Positions 37,302-50,274 of a stretch of 64,000 nt of DNA are shown piece after piece. The notes under the pieces are model-generated. The model saw nothing but the letters and a program-made list of their open reading frames with translations. It ran no database searches and was not told where the DNA came from. The position numbers and the translations under genes are program-made. The DNA lies in assembly GCA_034440635.1 (NCBI GenBank), contig JAOTON010001574.1, positions 186,001 to 250,000 on the forward strand, read 5' to 3'. The stretch is from Lepas anatifera. Taxonomy: Eukaryota; Arthropoda; Thecostraca; Lepadidae. Positions within the stretch are counted from its first letter, which is position 1. Each line of letters opens with the position of its first letter.

Positions 37302-37384
<83 letters not shown>
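37016..37384. mobile_element. Palindromic MITE embedded in (TA)n
   Basis: (TA)n at 37016-37078 and 37304-37382 flank a ~220-bp core. Core ends GTAGGCAGGTATCGTTGAAC (37083-) and, reversed, GTAGGCAGATATTCGTGAAC (to 37299) form TIRs of about 37 bp continuing as AGG.CTGAGTGCTGGG. The interior (37160-37235) is an AT-rich palindrome of ATTAAATTAAT-type words. TA targeting is likely. Confidence 0.75.
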
Positions 37385-37385
<1 letters not shown>

Positions 37386-38429
37386 ATACTGGCCCAGACA
37401 CATCACTGGACATGGGGATGGGAGTTCCAACACGATAATGATGGTAGTTCCTGCACCGACTGAAATTATATGTGGAAATTCAAGCAGCGTTATATCAGGA
37501 TCAAACCAGGATAAAAAGCCGCAGGGCAGTAGGTGCCAGCCCTTCCAGCAAGATGACCCCTTTTCAACAGTCAGAGGAAGCCGAAACATGACAACATGAC
37601 CCGAACCCGGAACAATCGATACCGATTTATATGAACAGTAGTATCAATCGTTTGGTAATGTGTTCGGTTGCACCTCTTTGAGCACTTTCTCAAAACGGGG
37701 TGGGTCCTGACCTACCGTTTCGGCACTAATGATGTAGTCATGGGTGGATACCCCGAAAGGATTGGTCTACCTATAAGGTTCGTATAGGCTTTGTATTGTA
37801 AGGTCATTACTACTGTGCCCCATTCAGCTCTCACCCTCTGGACCAAGAAGAGATGTCCAATCCTCGCTGTAGGAGTCACATGCAGTAGCTAGTGCTTCCA
37901 CTAGTTCAACGTCAGGCGACCAGAAAAACCGCAGCTTGGTTGCATACGCAGTTACCATTTCCTGGGCGGGCTGGATACTAATTCATCAAGCCACGGGGAG
38001 GCGGGCGAGCGATGTTATCCCGATTATCTCAAGTTGCGCTTTTAAAGGCGCAATCACACCAAATTTTGATTGTCCAATGTCAACAGGTAGGTGCAAGTTG
38101 TGTAATCATGGGCTGAACTCAAGGTGACAGGGATGTTCTTTGGTTTAAAATGCAAAAAAATGTAACGCTTATGGAAATACCTGATGAGGACTAATTGGAG
38201 TATATATTTGCGTAGCACTGCACCTATCGAAGCGAGGTTACTGCGAAGGTACCAACATACCAATTCTATGTTTTTACACTGTCTTTCGATGGGTATAAGT
38301 AGAACCTGACTCAGTCCTACCTCACGGAATAAAATCAAACGAAAAGCTTGTACAATACAACGCCGGGCAACATCCAGCACAAAACAAGCGCTAGAACTCG
38401 GTTCTGGATATACCGCGTAAATAAAACGC

Positions 38430-38560
38430 ATCCACGCCAATTCTCTCAGATGCTCGGCCCGCGTTGTCATTCTACACATGCCGAGCAGTTTCCCCTTTGA
38501 CCTACACACGACGCATTTTAAGACGAGCCATCTCACGGTTCGTAAAGCACGTGACGGCAA
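38430..38560 (-). pseudogene. Possible retrotransposon integrase fragment (weak)
   Basis: The minus-strand text LRTVRWLVLKCVVCRSKGKLLGM recalls the zinc-binding CxxC region before the integrase core in BEL/Pao-type elements. No catalytic core or LTR is seen. Confidence 0.25.
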
Positions 38561-39150
38561 CTGATGCTTTCAGGTTGGCGAAGCGGCAAACCAGGTCCCG
38601 CGAGTTGTGGCTGCCGGCTGGATCCCACCCCTCATCCTAGACCGCGCAGCCGGGGGGTAATTCTCCGACAGTTTAGTGGCCACCGGGAGCATCGGAGAGA
38701 CCGGCGGGTAGGTCACGGGTCTTAGCAACAGCTGCAGCTATGTGTGCGATGCTTAGTTCCGACTCGCCGGCAGCTCGGGCGTTGCACATACTCCCAGTGG
38801 AAATGAAGGAGGGGGGAGGAGGGGGTCACCTGACCACACGGCACGCTTTGTCAATACACGGCAACGCTGAGGCTAGTAAGAGCTGCAGTGGTTTAAATAC
38901 ATGGTGGAATAGCAGAAACGACTTCTGGCAGCAGTGGCGTCAGGACAAGAAGCTCGTGACGACCACAGGGAGTTGGAGGCTGAGGAACAGTGCACTATCG
39001 AGGAGGGCGATCTACAAGCGTGTGTTTCGAAATAATCCCCCACCACCGGTGACAGTGGGCCGTTCGATCTAAAACCTCTCCGCCCAGTCGTGCACAATCT
39101 CCTGGACATAACATAGCCTCTGTGCTCTTGTTTCTGAACTACTATTTGGT

Positions 39151-39204
<54 letters not shown>

Positions 39205-39367
39205 TGAGTGAGTGAGTGCGTGCGTGAGTGCGTGCGTGAGTGAGTGAGTGCGTGCGTGAGTGCGTGAGTGAGTGCGTGCGTGCGTGAGTGAGTGCGTGCG
39301 TGAGTGAGTGCGTGCGTGCGTGAGTGAGTGAGTGAGTGAGTGGTGAGTGAGTGAGTGCGTGAGTGAG

Positions 39368-39399
<32 letters not shown>

Positions 39400-39597
39400 T
39401 GAGTGAGTGCGTGCGTGAGTGCGTGAGTGAGTGAGTGTGTGAGTGAGTGAGTGAGTGAGTGAGTGAGTGAGTGAGTGAGTGAGTGAGTGAGTGAGTGCGT
39501 GAGTGAGTGAGTGAGTGTGAGTGAGTGAGTGAGTGAGTGAGTGAGTGAGTGTGAGTGAATGAGTGAGTGAGTGAGTGAGTGTGAGTGAGTGAGCGAC
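39151..39597. repeat. (GA)n then (TGAG/TGCG)n microsatellite
   Basis: About 50 bp of GA repeat runs into nearly 400 bp of mixed GTGA and GTGC tetramers. The long minus-strand frame (THSLTH, THARTH repeats) is not a gene. Confidence 0.9.
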
Positions 39598-40939
39598 CTG
39601 TTAGAAAAATTCAAACTTACTTCTCTCTCCGAAATACGATTGCGGCCTGATATTCTTTTTATTTATAAAATTATGGTTGCCAGAACTAGTTCCGACTTGC
39701 TGCTCGGGACCTTGCCATTACATGTGCCCCGGTGTCTGACCAGGATGGTGTGCGTCCAATTTCGGCATGCTGCTTTCGGACGAGTTGAAACTATCAGGAA
39801 TGGCCTGTTCTGTCGCGGAAGTCATGTCTTCAGTCGTCACATCAGCATACACCCATACGTTAGCCCTTGTATGTGTACATTTTCATCTTTTAGGTAAGGC
39901 GTCGTTGAATAAGTTATGGAACATCCATTTTCGTTTAACATGTTTTAGGCAGTCTGTTTTACTGTATAGCCTTACTTTTTCATTCATTGATCATTTTTAG
40001 AGTGATTATACTTCCATATACATATATTAGCATCGCATTATGTCTGAATTTTTCATCCATTTCAGCTTGTTGGGTATGCTTTATTTAAAAATGGCTTGTA
40101 AATATGCATGTTTTAGTTGTTCCTATGTATCTTGACTAGAGCTATAAATGGGAGATATGTCCCGCTGTTCATTATACCTGAATAAATAACCACAGGGTAC
40201 CCGCCTAAGGAGAATACCCGCGGCCGGCGGATCCCCTGTTAAAGCGACACACAACTCGTGAGCACGAGCCGCCACAGCCGCCGGCGTTCACGGCGGGTTT
40301 GACAACGCCGACAATGTTTCGTCTCACTTCATAAAATGAGGACATCAGGCGAGCGGCCCCCAGGGGATTCCGGCGGCGGCCGTCTCATCAGGCCGTCACA
40401 GCACCCGCTTGCCATAAAGACAAAGCGGCAGCGACGCCGCCGCCGCATTCGCCTAACACGATGACACACAAAATCAAACTGTAAGTGGCGCCGGCCCTAA
40501 ACCCACGGGTAAAACTGACATCAGTCTTTTTCGGTTTAGGGCCTTCCCTTTCCGCACAGAGGCAGCTTAACGTCTTTTCAACGCCTCCCGCCAGTTTCTT
40601 ACTAGGTAAAACGTCACAGTATCAGTGGCGATGTTGTGTCAGGCCTCGCTACTTCTGTGTCAGTTTTGGACATAGTTGTGGCAGAAATATGGCATCATGG
40701 CAAAAAAAACACTGAAAAAACGTAGACTTCTTGTGTAGATATGCTATATATATATATATAGCTGGAAAATTCTGGAGGCATTTAACACAACTGGCAAAGA
40801 AATGGCGAGAATTTAATATGCATCTTGGAGTCATTTGCGTGTTCCACTAAAAGTGAAGTTCCAGTGCGTCAGTAAAAGAAGAAATGCACCAACATAAAAA
40901 TCCGACATTTAATCATCCGCAGCGTTACAATATGGCGAA

Positions 40940-40940
<1 letters not shown>

Positions 40941-40988
<48 letters not shown>
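40941..40988. repeat. (TA)n microsatellite
   Basis: Pure 48-bp TA run in the mRpL15 intron region; a shorter run is at 40745-40760. Confidence 0.9.
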
Positions 40989-40991
<3 letters not shown>

Positions 40992-41243
40992 CCTTACACG
41001 ATTTCGAGGTTGATACAGCAAAAACAGCAACAAGTTTAAGGAACTCACTCAACCGGATCCCATGGCCTTAATATCTCTTAGTTATGCCGTTCAATTTCGC
41101 ACGATTCGGTAAGGTTGGTTCATGTAAACATAACAGCACTACGAGCAACGCCAATAAAGGAGAGCGGCCCCTCATCAGACTGTGGGTACGCAGCTGAGGC
41201 AGCAGCCCAGCTCCAGCTGTCGAGCCCCGGCTTCAACACTGAC

Positions 41244-41398
41244 CTCAATCTCGGGTAGCTGGTAGCCGTACTTTTGCGCCAGCACGAGCCTGTCCTGGGC
41301 GACCAGCGCCGGGTCCGCCAGGTAGCCCCGGGCCTTGGGGTCGGTGTAGTAGCCGACGGCGTCCTGGGGCGGCAGCGCCCGCCGCGGGATCGGCACCC
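41244..41398 (-). CDS. mRpL15: mRpL15 internal exon
   Basis: This 155-bp exon supplies two bases of a split Gly codon and then 51 codons reading [10 protein letters not shown]...[19 protein letters not shown]...[16 protein letters not shown]. It corresponds to the mitochondrial L15 stretch with the PIPKR-LPP, YYT(D/S), RGYLA-P and KYGY-LP landmarks, in the right order after the previous exon. The acceptor is TGTGGGCAG|GGGTG and the donor is GAG|GTCAGT, both on the minus strand. Phase at the exit is 0, as required by the final exon at 27805. An alternative acceptor at 41417-41418 (CCCCAG) has a better pyrimidine tract but would break the phase with the upstream exon, so it is disfavoured. The codons are GC3-rich. 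Confidence 0.9.
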
Positions 41399-44311
41399 CT
41401 GCCCACACCACGCAACCTGGGGTTAACTTTAGGGGGAGGGTTATGGACGTACCAAACACCAATGTCGCCCTCTATTTCCCTGTTATAAGCGATAGCAGAT
41501 TTGATGGCTATCGAATAGGTTTCGCGAGGATTTCTACAAATTCATGCACAAATGACATAAAAAGCTCTGCACAAATCGTAAGCAATGACTCCGGTGGAAT
41601 TAGCCTGCTGCTGCTGACGCCTCCGCGTGTCCCACCCTCCACCACGTCGGCTTCAGGCCACTTGAGAGGGTTCTGCACGACCAAGTTTCTCCGGTGCTTT
41701 TTGACAACCGCGCCAGTTTTAACGAGCGCCGAATCAGCAATGCCAAGTCATTAAAAGCACCGCTGTTTTCAGCTCACAGATCAACTCCACGCGCCTGAGT
41801 CAACGAACGGTGCTAAACGCGGAAAATGAACGTAGCAAGACACGAGTCAGCACTGCGGGGTGACGTGAAATCGTTCTCAAACGTTAACGACTCAAAAAAC
41901 GTAAGAAATCTAGCACTCCCGCTTAACTGGGCGGTTTTGAATTTCTGCTGACAGTATTGCCAACTGATGGAGAAGGAAACACGAGAAACAGGACGATAGG
42001 CAGTATAATAACTAACGACATAAAAAGGTAGCAGGTTCTAGGTACTCACGGGCGGTTTCAAGGTATGCCTGCTTCTCAAAACATCCGTTCACAGTGAACC
42101 CAGCCCAAGATTTACAGAAGGCATTTGATTTGGCCGATGGCACAACAATTCAACGGTTGTCAGGATTCTTGTACATCACCCACGGCGATATGTCTTAAAG
42201 TGTCTGAAGGCGTATTTTGCAATTAACTTGATTTTTCTGAACTCAAACTGGTTGGCAATCTCATATTTTAAAAATGATTTGCGGAAGACTTCCTAACGCT
42301 CCCTCGAGACAATTGCGTTTTTTTCTTTGTTTGCTAATAATTTCTAACATATGAGGCGGCAGAGTATTGGTGGGTACGCAATCGATAGCTAGGAGCGAAA
42401 CACACAAGTTTTATGTTGAATCGCGACCAAGACAGTAATAGTTCGCCAGCAACAGAACAACACCTGTCGAGCGTATATTGTGTACAGATTCAATTGCAAG
42501 GGAATGTACCTACTGCTTCTCCTTTCTAATCATCAGTTCAAAACAAGTTCATTCACCAATATAGCCTTCTTTTCTTCGATTGTCTTAATATCATTATCCA
42601 AGCTGATAATATTACGTGCAATTCCATACACAACCATGTATTTTATTTAATAAGGACCATGCAAAACCCCCCCCATCGACAACCATCTCATCTCTCATTA
42701 CCTACCTGGCCGGAAATCTACCTAACGGAGCAGCGGCACGCTAGATGGACGCCCTTCGCTCCAACTGAGCTCAAAGGCCCGGAAACAACGACACATGCAA
42801 GCCGCGGAACTCATGCACACCACAGCGCTGCTGAGCCCGGCTCCTTCACAACAGAAATACATCTAATCGGATATCCGCGCACAAACAACGCCTGCTTTCT
42901 TGTTGAGGGAGCCATGACAGCGGCTGCGTGCGGCCCCCGGCTCCAGTCGACCGTCGCTGTCACCTCGGCTCCGATACCAATCCAGTACTTTCCAGGCTTC
43001 ACTCCAGTCTAATCTAGCAGCAAGTCTCAAAAAACGCCACCCGCCCCCGATTTACATATTTCGCGGTGCAATCACTTCATTCGTGCATTGTTTGAAGTTT
43101 CAAATGCTTCAGTTTGATGCGTCGATATTTACTCGAAGCAGCAGTAGGCGAACAAAGCAGCCATTAGCAAGAGCAAGTAGACTGCTGATGTCTCCATTAG
43201 TACCGTATCAAGTTCCAACTCAAATAAATATAAACCAACACGGCAGCGTGTGCTTTCCTAATCCTGCCAGCAAGTGATTCTGACGAGCTCGCAGAACAGG
43301 TCAGACGCACTCCACTGTCGCATCCCTCCCAAGGCGAGCACTCAGCATTGTCAGTCCTAACTAGAGTACTGCCGCTGCAACACAAGTGCACCCGTGTGGG
43401 CTCCTCTCCAGAGCGCTCGTATGGGCCGCGACCGGCCGTCAAGCAGGGCCCGTCTCACAGCCTCATTACAAAGATAATTAGGCGTCTTCCAACGAGCTTA
43501 TTACCCCGGAGAATTGAGACCTGGATGATAGCCGCCTTCTCAGAAAAGCATCTCCCGCCACCGCCTCGGTAGGAACTAGAAAGACACCTGCTGTATTGTA
43601 AAACAGACACCACAGGCTGCTTTTGACTATTACCCCGTGCAAAAGTAAAAATGAGTACACTCTATCTCATTAACCACGTGGCGGTGAACACAACCCATGC
43701 TAGGTATACAACCTGAGCTTAAAATTGAAATGCAGAACGACGATTCACTCGGCAATATTTCCTTTAGTTGCGTCATTCCTTCCATCAGCTTGAACAATTC
43801 ATAGCTGCAGGCTGCTTCAATTATCTCCATCGCCGTTGGGGAAATACACACATAACAACCGTCCAAGACCACTGCGTCCGCAAAAGGAAAGAAAACGCGG
43901 ACAACGTTTAAGCTGCAGAAAATTGGGCAGTCCCCGTAGGATATACGTAAAAGTGAGTAGTATTCCAGACAAGCAAACTAAAACCCAGTAGGAGGAGGCT
44001 TCCAGTCGGTACTCCTGCGGCCAGTTGCGATCGGTAAACGGAACGTAAACGGGAAAACGCACCACTTACAACAGTTTAGAGGAAGGTCAAAACCGACGGA
44101 ATGTTCACCGAGCAGATATCTAGAAGAGATTGCGATGGGTTACCCCCTCCCCATTTAAGGCCTCGAACAGTGACAGTGCTGACCCATCCAGGACCCCCTG
44201 GATCAAGAATAGATCACCAGCGTATTGGAGCATCTGAAGCGTTCCGATTTGCTGCAGAGCTTATGAGAAAGCTGCAGCTGACTTAAACAAGGCGCTGAGA
44301 CGTGTAATTTG

Positions 44312-44380
44312 GGGGTACGGCTCAGCTGGTACCGTGGTTATACGTCGTCTCCAGCTCGAATCCCGCTCGCAGCAAGGTCA
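44312..44380 (+). mobile_element. SINE-like tRNA-related segment
   Basis: GGTACGGCTCAGCTGGTACC and CCAGCTCGAATCCCGCTC resemble A and B boxes at tRNA spacing. The rest is unrecognised. Confidence 0.35.
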
Positions 44381-47221
44381 CAAATTCCAGCCGCATTGAG
44401 TCTATACCTCCAGTTCGCGAGTCTGACATATTTGCAGGGGACCGCCAGCAGCTAACGGCATGGTTGTTACATGGTCTGTTGCGTCTCGCTCCTCTAACCG
44501 GTTCAAACCTCCCTTCTGGGAGTTTGCCGGCACTTGAAACATGACTCATACACTACAAAATCAAACAACGCCATTTTTGTTCTCAAATTTTATAGAGCCA
44601 TTCCCCCGATCATACATATATAATCCAGCTCGAGGCTCCAGCCGAGGCGCAGCTGCAGCGGCGGTGCTTTCCTCAGAAAGAACAACCTCACAAAACCAAT
44701 GCCATCATAAAACTTTCATCCCAAATTCATCCAACAAGCTTCACGCTACACCGCGCATCTCGGCATTCGGGCCTCACAAAAGCGCACAAACACCATTCGG
44801 CGTCGCTGTAGCAGCACGAAAAGGCTCTGGCGCGTTAAACGTGCCGCCTAGCCGGCCGATACCGGCGCCAGAGGGTTATGAGTGGACGTAACAGCGTCGC
44901 CCGCAGTGGCGCCAATCCCAAATCCCGCTCCAGAACACCGAAGGGGTGCACTTTTTATGGACGTATATGCTTTGTGTTCACAGTTAGCTGGTATCAGGAG
45001 GAGAAGCAGCGTCTGGTCTTACTCGCAGACCACTAGCTGTTGGTGTGCGGATCGGTCAGTCGTGTGGAGTGGAAGTTGGGGGTTAGGGCAGAATAATACA
45101 CATCGGGAGGAGCATCTGCCTCCGGGGAGCCTCACACTCACCAATCGGTGAAAGCATACGCGGGTTTTAAAAATCCACCGGGTCCCCCTATCCAAGGCCT
45201 AAAATACCGACAGTGCCCATATGTTTCCCGGGATTTTTATGCACAAGTTTTAGCACGGGGTTTGGTTGAAACTCAGGCTAGCCCTTTCGGGCTCTAGGGT
45301 GTTTTCACAGCAGATCACGATTTGGTCAGCCATGCCAACACTGAGATGACGAAGTCTGACACCTAAATAACAGCATGCCCTTAGTATAGCTAAAGAAGTG
45401 CCGCCAGGCGATCTCAGAGTGGCTGATGGAAGTGGGGCCTGATGCTAAATCACGAGCCCAAGTCATGAGCTCACTCATATTCCAGCTATCGTATCCATGC
45501 AACGAAAGACAAAAAGATAATCAACAAGACCCGGTTGAATAATGACAATAAAAATATTACCATATTCAAGTATGTCCAGGTTTTGCCTCCTTTGAGGTGC
45601 GGGGCCAGAATTTCCGCAAGCCACGTTTTATCTAAGTCACGAATTCCCTGTGGGGTTTTAAAATGCTTTTGAACTCAACTTGGATCATCCGTCATACCCA
45701 AAACGAAAATAGTGGATGACACCGAAGAGAGTTCAGCATTTTCGTCTCACAGCGGAGCGAATGCTGTCCATACGTAAGCTGATAACATTGAACACACCAA
45801 AAGCCAGATGCAAGGTGATCATAACAGTATAAGCCATCACTAGCGAAAGAAAGCCGATAGGGGGTGCTTCGAAAGCCTGGATGTATTCAACCTTAATGAA
45901 CTAACAATTGGAACTGAAACCTGGACCAGAGATGGAAAAAAGCACCATATTCACACCACCATTAATTCACAGCCATGTAACTGCCCGCCTCAGCATTTCC
46001 ACAGCTGTTCTGTCCTTTTTCTCCCTCCAGACCAGTCATCGGACGCTATTCACTCACCAAACCTGCATGGCCGGCGATTCCCGCCGAGCGGGAGGCTCAT
46101 TTTGATGCACCGGACGCAGCATTACTGAGTTAGGCACAGATTGCGAGCTCCCTCCCCCCCCCTACTTGGTCACATCCGCACCAATCAGGCCTGACCAGGG
46201 TCCGGCATCAGGGCTGGGCGGCACCCTGCAGTCAATAGAGCCTGCGGCGGTCCCGGTCAGTACCGTGCGCTGGAGGAGATGGAGGGCAGGACGCTGTCAC
46301 TGGAAGGTAAACGCGGAGGTAGGCGCCGCAGGTCTGGAACGGTGACGCCATGGGTGGGAAGGTAGTCTTTTAAAGGGACCGTGGCTCCTTGGTCGAATCC
46401 AGGAATTTAGAGTAATAATGGGTATCTTTAGCCGAAAATCATGAAAACGTACATGATTTCTCTAGAAAAAAGTACAATGAGCTCAATATATTGATTTGTA
46501 AAATGCTCCTCTACGGTGAAAAATAAACCTCTGCTTGTGGATGACGTCATGATCTGACAACTGCTACCATATTCAATAGGCTTCAAGGGCTTCAATTGGC
46601 TGAATACTCACCGTGACATCCGTGCTGTCGTCACACCAAGAGCTGACAACTGTGGCCACCTGGCTGGGGTACATTTGGGGTACATTTCAGGTAGGTTTTT
46701 AACTTTTCTCCACGGATGTTTTGAGTTTCAAGACAAATGATATACGGAGTACCGGGCTTTCCGGCGTGCTTTACAACTTGGCTATCTCAGTTAAAATCAC
46801 GTTATGAGGTGTGACATTCCCCTTAATGCGGATGAAAAAAACGCTGGGCGATTGACGCTTAAAAATGGAGGCTAGAGAACGCCGATCCTTACTGTTCACC
46901 AGTCTAGGGAATTGATTTGTCTCAGCCTCAAAACGTTATGACCACATATATCGGCTCACAGTTTAGCCCAAATAATCAGGCAAGTTTCAACCCATACAAA
47001 CTATGCTTTACATCCACTTATACCCTCTCGCCGTCGGCCTTTATATTCCTGTGTAAATATCTCACATATCTATCTCACAATAAAGCACAGCCCATTATCT
47101 GACAACGCCGCGCAGCCTCTGGCCTCTCTCAGCAGCCAAGCTTCTTTGCCCGCGCTTTACTGCGTTCAAGTCAACAGCGCAAGCTGCGTAGTTTTAATTG
47201 GGCACTGAATACTTTGATAAT

Positions 47222-47332
47222 AGATAAGAACAGGCGTCAATTATGCATCAGCTCACGATAGCAAAGATAAGCTAAGATAAGAGCTAAGATAAGATAAGCA
47301 AAGATAAGAGCTGGGCAATAGCAAAGATAAGC
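47222..47332 (+). repeat. GATAAG-rich degenerate repeat
   Basis: Seven GATAAG hexamers occur in about 110 bp, most as AAGATAAG with short irregular spacers (GCAA, GCT, AGCT). The tract ends where the CR1-like element begins. It is either a decayed microsatellite or a cluster of GATA-factor-type (WGATAR) sites. Confidence 0.7.
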
Positions 47333-47401
47333 GGAGTCCAAATTATTGTATGCTGTGTCTACCTTCCTCCGAATCTCACCACAGATAGACTAAATTCATT
47401 C

Positions 47402-49387
47402 TTGGAACGATTTTTGGATGGTGTTGCCTTAGCTCACACATACAGACCTTCAGCTATGATTATTGTTGGTGATTTTAATGCCGGTAATGTTTATTTGTCC
47501 CAGCCGGATATTCCCCATAGTGGGGTAACTAGTCTTGACTGTAACCTGAGAGATACTTCAGAATGCCTGGGACTTGAACAGATAATTGACGAGCCAACAC
47601 GAATTACCGTAAATGCCTCAAATTTAAGAGACTTGATCTTCCTTACGAACCCACAAGGATTTAACCTTTCCAGTGGAACTTTGTCCTCTTTCGCCTCATT
47701 AGATCATTTTCCGGTGTATGTACAGTTAGAGATGAGGCATAGGCTCGAGAAGAATAGGAGCAAGCCATATCCAATTTGGGAGTTCTCAAAAATGGATCAC
47801 CAGAAACTGACTGCAACCCTGCTTGCTACTGACTGGCAAACCATACTCAACAACGACATTGACACAGCAACAGACCTCTTTACTGAAACAATTCTGGGCG
47901 CTGCCAAAGAAGCAATACCAATCAAAAATGTTTACAAAAACGTCCTTCACAAACCATGGGTAAAAGGAAATTTGAGACACGAAATAAATAAACGTGACAC
48001 CCTCTTCAGGAAAGCAAAACGATTGAATACTTTACAAGCCTGGAGGGCGTGGCGACAACAACGCAACAAAGTTACGGCTCTTAATAAAACACTGCGGCAG
48101 CAGTTCTGTGACAGCAAATCTAAAGTCTTACTAGAAAACAAGCAAAATCCCGCCAAATACCACAAGATCCTAAAAGAAATGCTAGGCTTTTCCGGTGAAC
48201 ATCAAATCCCGACATTAAATGGGCTACATGGTGAAGATGTAACACACGACCTAGAAAAGGCAAACCTACTCAATCATCATTTTGCAGAAATGTCACATAT
48301 AAACCCTCCTGATTCGGCCTCCCTGGACAACTTGACTGAAACTGAAGTTCTGGCACCATTATTGGACATTCATGTAACTGAAAGGGAGGTGCTAAGAATT
48401 CTCAATCACCTAGATGGAACCAAAGCTTGTGGACCTGATGAATTACCAGCAAAATTATTAAAGCTCATCGCTCTATTAATTGCGGAACCTCTCGCCCAAC
48501 TGATAAATAAATCTTTAAGAACCGGAACGTATCCAGTACTGTGGAAGGAAGCTCATGTCAAGGCCATTTTCAAGGGGAAGGGTTCTCCTTCTGATGCAAC
48601 CTGTTATCGTCCTATCAGTCTTTTGCCTTGTATTTCTAAAGTAACTGAGAAAATTGTTCACCAACATCTTTACAAACATTTATGCGATAATAATCTTCTG
48701 TCAGATAAACAAAGCGGTTATAGACCGCATCACAGTACGGAGCTACAATTAATTTACTTAAGTGAAAAACTATACAAAAGCATTGATGAAGGAAATGATT
48801 TCACGGCCGTGTATTTGGATATCTCCCGCTATTTCAATACGATTTGGCATGAGGGCCTACTGAAAAAGTGTCGCACAGAATTCGGAATCAACGGTAATAT
48901 ATTAAAGTGGATCAAATCTTACTTAAGTAATCGAGTTCAAAGGGTCAAATTAGGTGATTTTCTCTCCGAAACCAAAACCATCGATGCTGGATGCCCACAG
49001 GGCTCCGTTTTGGGCCCATTGCTTGCACTTATGTACCTGAATGACATTGAAAAAGATATAGCCAATGATATGCTTCTATTCGCTGATGACGCCTCAATTT
49101 ACGCAGCACATTCAGACATAAATATACAGTCGGTACGAGATTCATTACAATCGGATTTGAATAAGATCGCTGCATATGCTAAAAAATGGGCCATAAAATT
49201 TAATGCAAAGAAAATTATTCAACAGACTTTCACTCTTAAACGAAACGCGAACCCCCCTCAGTTGAAATTTGAAGACAGCTGCATTCCTCTCAGATCGACT
49301 CACAAGCATTTGGGTTTAACCTTCTCAGCAGAACTGAGGTTTCACGAACACATTAACGAAGTAGTTAAAAAGCTAATCGCGCATTGA
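47402..49387 (+). pseudogene. Endonuclease C-terminus + reverse transcriptase frame of the CR1-like element
   Basis: A 661-residue frame. Residues 20-110 hold the end of an exonuclease-endonuclease-phosphatase domain: GDFN at 23-26, DLIFLTNP at 77-84 and SLDHFPV at 99-105. The region around 340-600 is reverse transcriptase: KGKGSP...YRPISLLP, then motif A YLDIS with Asp473, motif B GCPQGSVLGP at 530-539, and motif C FADD with Asp562 and Asp563. The three catalytic aspartates are therefore present; a conserved second Asp after motif A (usually AFD) reads YFN. The enzyme would nick target DNA and copy the element RNA there. The first part of the endonuclease is missing, and the frame ends in a stop at 49385-49387 where the next frame takes over, so the copy is non-functional as it stands. 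The nominal start is a TTG and is not a real initiation site. Confidence 0.87.
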
Positions 49388-50274
49388 GTCCTCTCTATCC
49401 CTTAGCATCAACTTTGCCGAGACAGATCATTACCCAAATTTATACAACTTATGTCCAACCCTACTTTGATTACTGTGATTCAATTTACGACGGATTAATA
49501 ACTGTGGCCGACTGCATGCGGCTAGAGAAAATTCAAAAGCGGGCGGCTAGGTGTGCCACAGGAGCTTGTTTCCGAACATCGTCCGCATTGTTAATGAACG
49601 AACTAGGCTGGGTGACATTACAAAGGAGACGAAAAATTCACAGGCTTCAAATGTATTACAAGCTTAGAAACTCAGACGGACTAGCACCTTCATACATTGT
49701 AAATTTACTACCTGACATGAGAAGAAGACAGACGGGCTTAGAGCTGAGAAATGCTTTTCAGTATTCAATTCCCCAAATACGAACAACTCTCTACAAAAAG
49801 TCATTCATCACCGCGACCACACAAAATTGGAATTCGTTGCCAGCACACATAACACAAGCTCCCTCTGTTCATAAATTCAAAAAGGAGCTTAAATTGTTGA
49901 TTGGGCCAGACAAACCTCCTAAATATTACTTACTCGGCTCTAAGCGAGGCAATATACTCCATACACGACTGAGAGTTGGTTTAACAAATTTAAAAGATCA
50001 CCAGTTCAGAATAGGAAATGCTATAACCCCAAATTGCGATTGCGGATTCCAAAAAGAGACAACGCAACATTATATGCTAAGGTGCCCCATATTTAGGGAT
50101 CAGAGAGAAGCGTTGTTTAACGCATTGTCGCTTATAAACAATTTAGAATTTGCAACGATGACCGAAACTGAAAAAATAGAAGCTCTTCTTTATGGTTCCA
50201 GCCTTGATGAGAGCTGCAGCCGGCGGGTGGCAACGGAGTTCCAAAAATATATGTTAGCGACCGGACATCTCTAA
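49384..50274 (+). pseudogene. C-terminal part of the same retrotransposon protein, shifted frame
   Basis: 296 residues continue the reverse-transcriptase thumb and C-terminal region in a different frame from the preceding frame, overlapping it by four bases. The early part (YVQPYFDYCDSIYDG, LEKIQKRAARCATG, ELGWVTLQRRRKIHRL) is the usual post-RT segment of CR1-like proteins. The late part carries a zinc-knuckle-like CDCGFQKETTQHYMLRC (C-x-C-x8-H-x4-C), common at the end of such elements in aquatic invertebrates. The junction is best explained by a single small indel near 49380-49387, not by programmed frameshifting, because I see no slippery heptamer. It stops at 50272-50274, before the 3' UTR. 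Confidence 0.85.

Larger units (their letters stand above)
27806..41243 (-). other. mRpL15: mRpL15 last intron (13.4 kb, GT-AG)
   Basis: The donor is GAG|GTCAGT and the acceptor is CGACAG. The intron is filled with MITEs, SINE-like sequences, a GGTCA-type element, minisatellites and the long TGAG/TGCG microsatellite, each listed separately. The remaining stretches (28893-30600, 32060-34290, 35460-35930, 36340-37010, 37390-39150, 39600-40940) contain no recognised gene. Confidence 0.7.

Noticed and set aside
38054..38560. 168-residue minus frame as an intact gene
   Set aside because: Only a short zinc-binding-like stretch hints at a retroelement; the rest has no domain, so it was kept only as a weak fragment.
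39069..39614. 181-residue minus-strand frame rich in THSLTHARTH
   Set aside because: It is the translation of the TGAG/TGCG and GA microsatellite; no non-repeat domain.
46245..46310. GC-rich plus-strand exon ending in a GTAAAC donor-like site
   Set aside because: Short, no recognisable peptide, no clear acceptor.
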